A program made the position numbers and the translations under genes. A DNA stretch of 6,341 nt from an uncultured Clostridia bacterium. GTDB taxonomy: Bacteria; Bacillota; Clostridia; Lachnospirales; CAG-274. Of this stretch, positions 5,766 to 6,341 are shown one piece after another (the stretch's first letter is position 1; each line of letters starts with the position of its first letter). Location: positions 1-6,341 of the forward strand of contig CAMOYW010000066.1 of assembly GCA_946630405.1 (NCBI GenBank). Direction: 5' to 3'. Below the pieces are notes generated by a model. It was not told the DNA's origin, did no database searches, and saw only the letters and a list, made by a program, of their open reading frames with translations.

Positions 5766-5794
5766 ACTATACTAAATATTTAGTTCAATTACAA
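5766..5794 (-). promoter_or_regulatory. Promoter of acpP
   Basis: On the minus strand there is a -35 box TTGTAA (5789-5794), a 17-base spacer and a -10 box TATAGT (5766-5771). This predicts a start near 5759 and a leader of about 45 bases. It lies in the AT-rich gap after plsX, where no clear terminator is visible, so acpP may be transcribed both from here and by readthrough from plsX. Confidence 0.62.
5771..5784. promoter_or_regulatory. Perfect 14-base palindrome in the acpP promoter spacer, candidate operator
   Basis: ACTAAATATTTAGT is identical on both strands and fills most of the spacer between the -35 and -10 boxes, touching the first base of the -10. A protein bound here would block RNA polymerase. 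Firmicute lipid genes are often controlled by FapR or by MarR-type FabT regulators that bind palindromes in this position. The sequence does not match the FapR or FabT consensus I remember, so the regulator is unknown. Confidence 0.5.
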
Positions 5795-5841
5795 GAGGAA
5801 TTTACAAATTTCCTATAATTTTTTTGTTATAGTATTATTTA

Positions 5842-6341
5842 TCAGGCTAAATCAGTGTTCAAAGCCGCTTTTATTTTCTCCGTGATATCGGCATCAATAA
5901 AGCTCTCGCATTGTTTAACGGCTCCTACTATCGCCCCGCTGTCGGATGAGCCGTGCGCCTTTACCACAAGACCTTTAAGACCTAAAAAAGGTGCTCCTCC
6001 GACTTTATCGTAATCTATATAGTTTTTTACGTTTTTAAATGCTCCCGCAGCAAGCATGGCACCTATCTTGGATAAGGTACCCGACATAAGCTCTCTTTTA
6101 ACAACCTTAAGCATGCTCTTGGCAAAGCCTTCCATTACTTTCAAAATAATGTTACCCACAAAGGCATCACAAACAACGACGTCCGCAACACCCTTTGAAA
6201 TATCTCTTGCCTCGGCATTACCGATAAAATTGATGTTATCGTATTCCTTAAGAAGCTTATATGCCTCTTTAACAGCCTGATTACCCTTTTCTTCTTCGGT
6301 ACCTATATTTACAAGCCCTACTTTGGGATTCTTGATACCTG
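5842..6341 (-). CDS. plsX: PlsX, phosphate acyltransferase (C-terminal part, cut by window edge)
   Basis: 165 residues are visible of a protein usually about 330 long; the 5' half lies beyond the right edge. PlsX converts acyl-ACP and phosphate to acyl-phosphate, which PlsY uses to acylate glycerol-3-phosphate in phospholipid synthesis. It is a peripheral membrane enzyme. Family motifs are clear: VGLVNIGTEEEKGN (visible residues 7-20), FIGNAEARDI (38-47), VVVCDAFVGNIILK (54-67), then KVGGAPFLGLKG and the closing VKAHGSSDSGAI segment. The GTG near 6159 inside the VCDAFVGN motif is an internal valine codon, not a start. It is upstream of acpP, which supplies its acyl-ACP substrate. fabD and fabG, which lie between plsX and acpP in Bacillus, are absent here. 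The frame is intact to a TGA stop. Confidence 0.97.
   Translation of the reverse strand, partial: GIKNPKVGLVNIGTEEEKGNQAVKEAYKLLKEYDNINFIGNAEARDISKGVADVVVCDAFVGNIILKVMEGFAKSMLKVVKRELMSGTLSKIGAMLAAGAFKNVKNYIDYDKVGGAPFLGLKGLVVKAHGSSDSGAIVGAVKQCESFIDADITEKIKAALNTDLA

Noticed and set aside
5813..5832. CTATAA...TTATAG inverted repeat just after plsX as a terminator
   Set aside because: The six-pair AT-rich stem is weak, has an 8-base loop, and no U-run follows in the transcribed direction.

Overview
The window looks like a chromosomal segment of a moderately low-GC, anaerobic Firmicute, most likely a member of the Clostridia. This is inferred from three things: the lipid block plsX-acpP followed by rnc, strong AGGAGG-type ribosome sites with short AT-rich spacers, and [NiFe]-hydrogenase maturation genes. 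No genus can be named from the sequence alone. All nine genes lie on the minus strand, so transcription runs from right to left. There is no tRNA, rRNA, CRISPR array, insertion sequence or sign of recent mobile DNA, and no gene-free stretch exceeds about 150 bases.

Right end (5481-6341): the C-terminal half of plsX (phosphate acyltransferase), then acpP (acyl carrier protein). Between them lies a promoter-like sequence with a perfect 14-base palindrome in its spacer, a candidate operator. A strong intrinsic terminator follows acpP.

Centre right (4700-5440): rnc (ribonuclease III). It is preceded by an 18-bp, nearly perfect stem-loop just upstream of its ribosome site. This is a plausible autoregulatory cleavage substrate for the enzyme the gene encodes.

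Centre (1870-4649): a tightly packed run of four membrane-transport genes. They are a four-helix DUF4418-like membrane protein, an FtsX/MacB-type ABC permease, its ATPase, and a COG2426 'small multidrug export' family membrane protein. Gaps are 1, -1 and 20 bases, and an intrinsic terminator closes the unit. The DUF4418-like protein and the extracytoplasmic domain of the permease carry Cys/His/Met clusters predicted to face the same side of the membrane. A thiol- or metal-linked export system is therefore a reasonable but unproven idea.

Left end (1-1732): a good promoter drives an unrecognised 368-residue protein. Its gene overlaps hypA (nickel metallochaperone), which in turn overlaps hypB (GTPase, cut by the window edge). 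The overlaps suggest that the unknown protein is made together with the hydrogenase or urease nickel-insertion machinery.

The most interesting leads are the rnc leader hairpin, the Cys-rich DUF4418/ABC cassette, the unknown protein tied to hypAB, and the palindrome in the acpP promoter.
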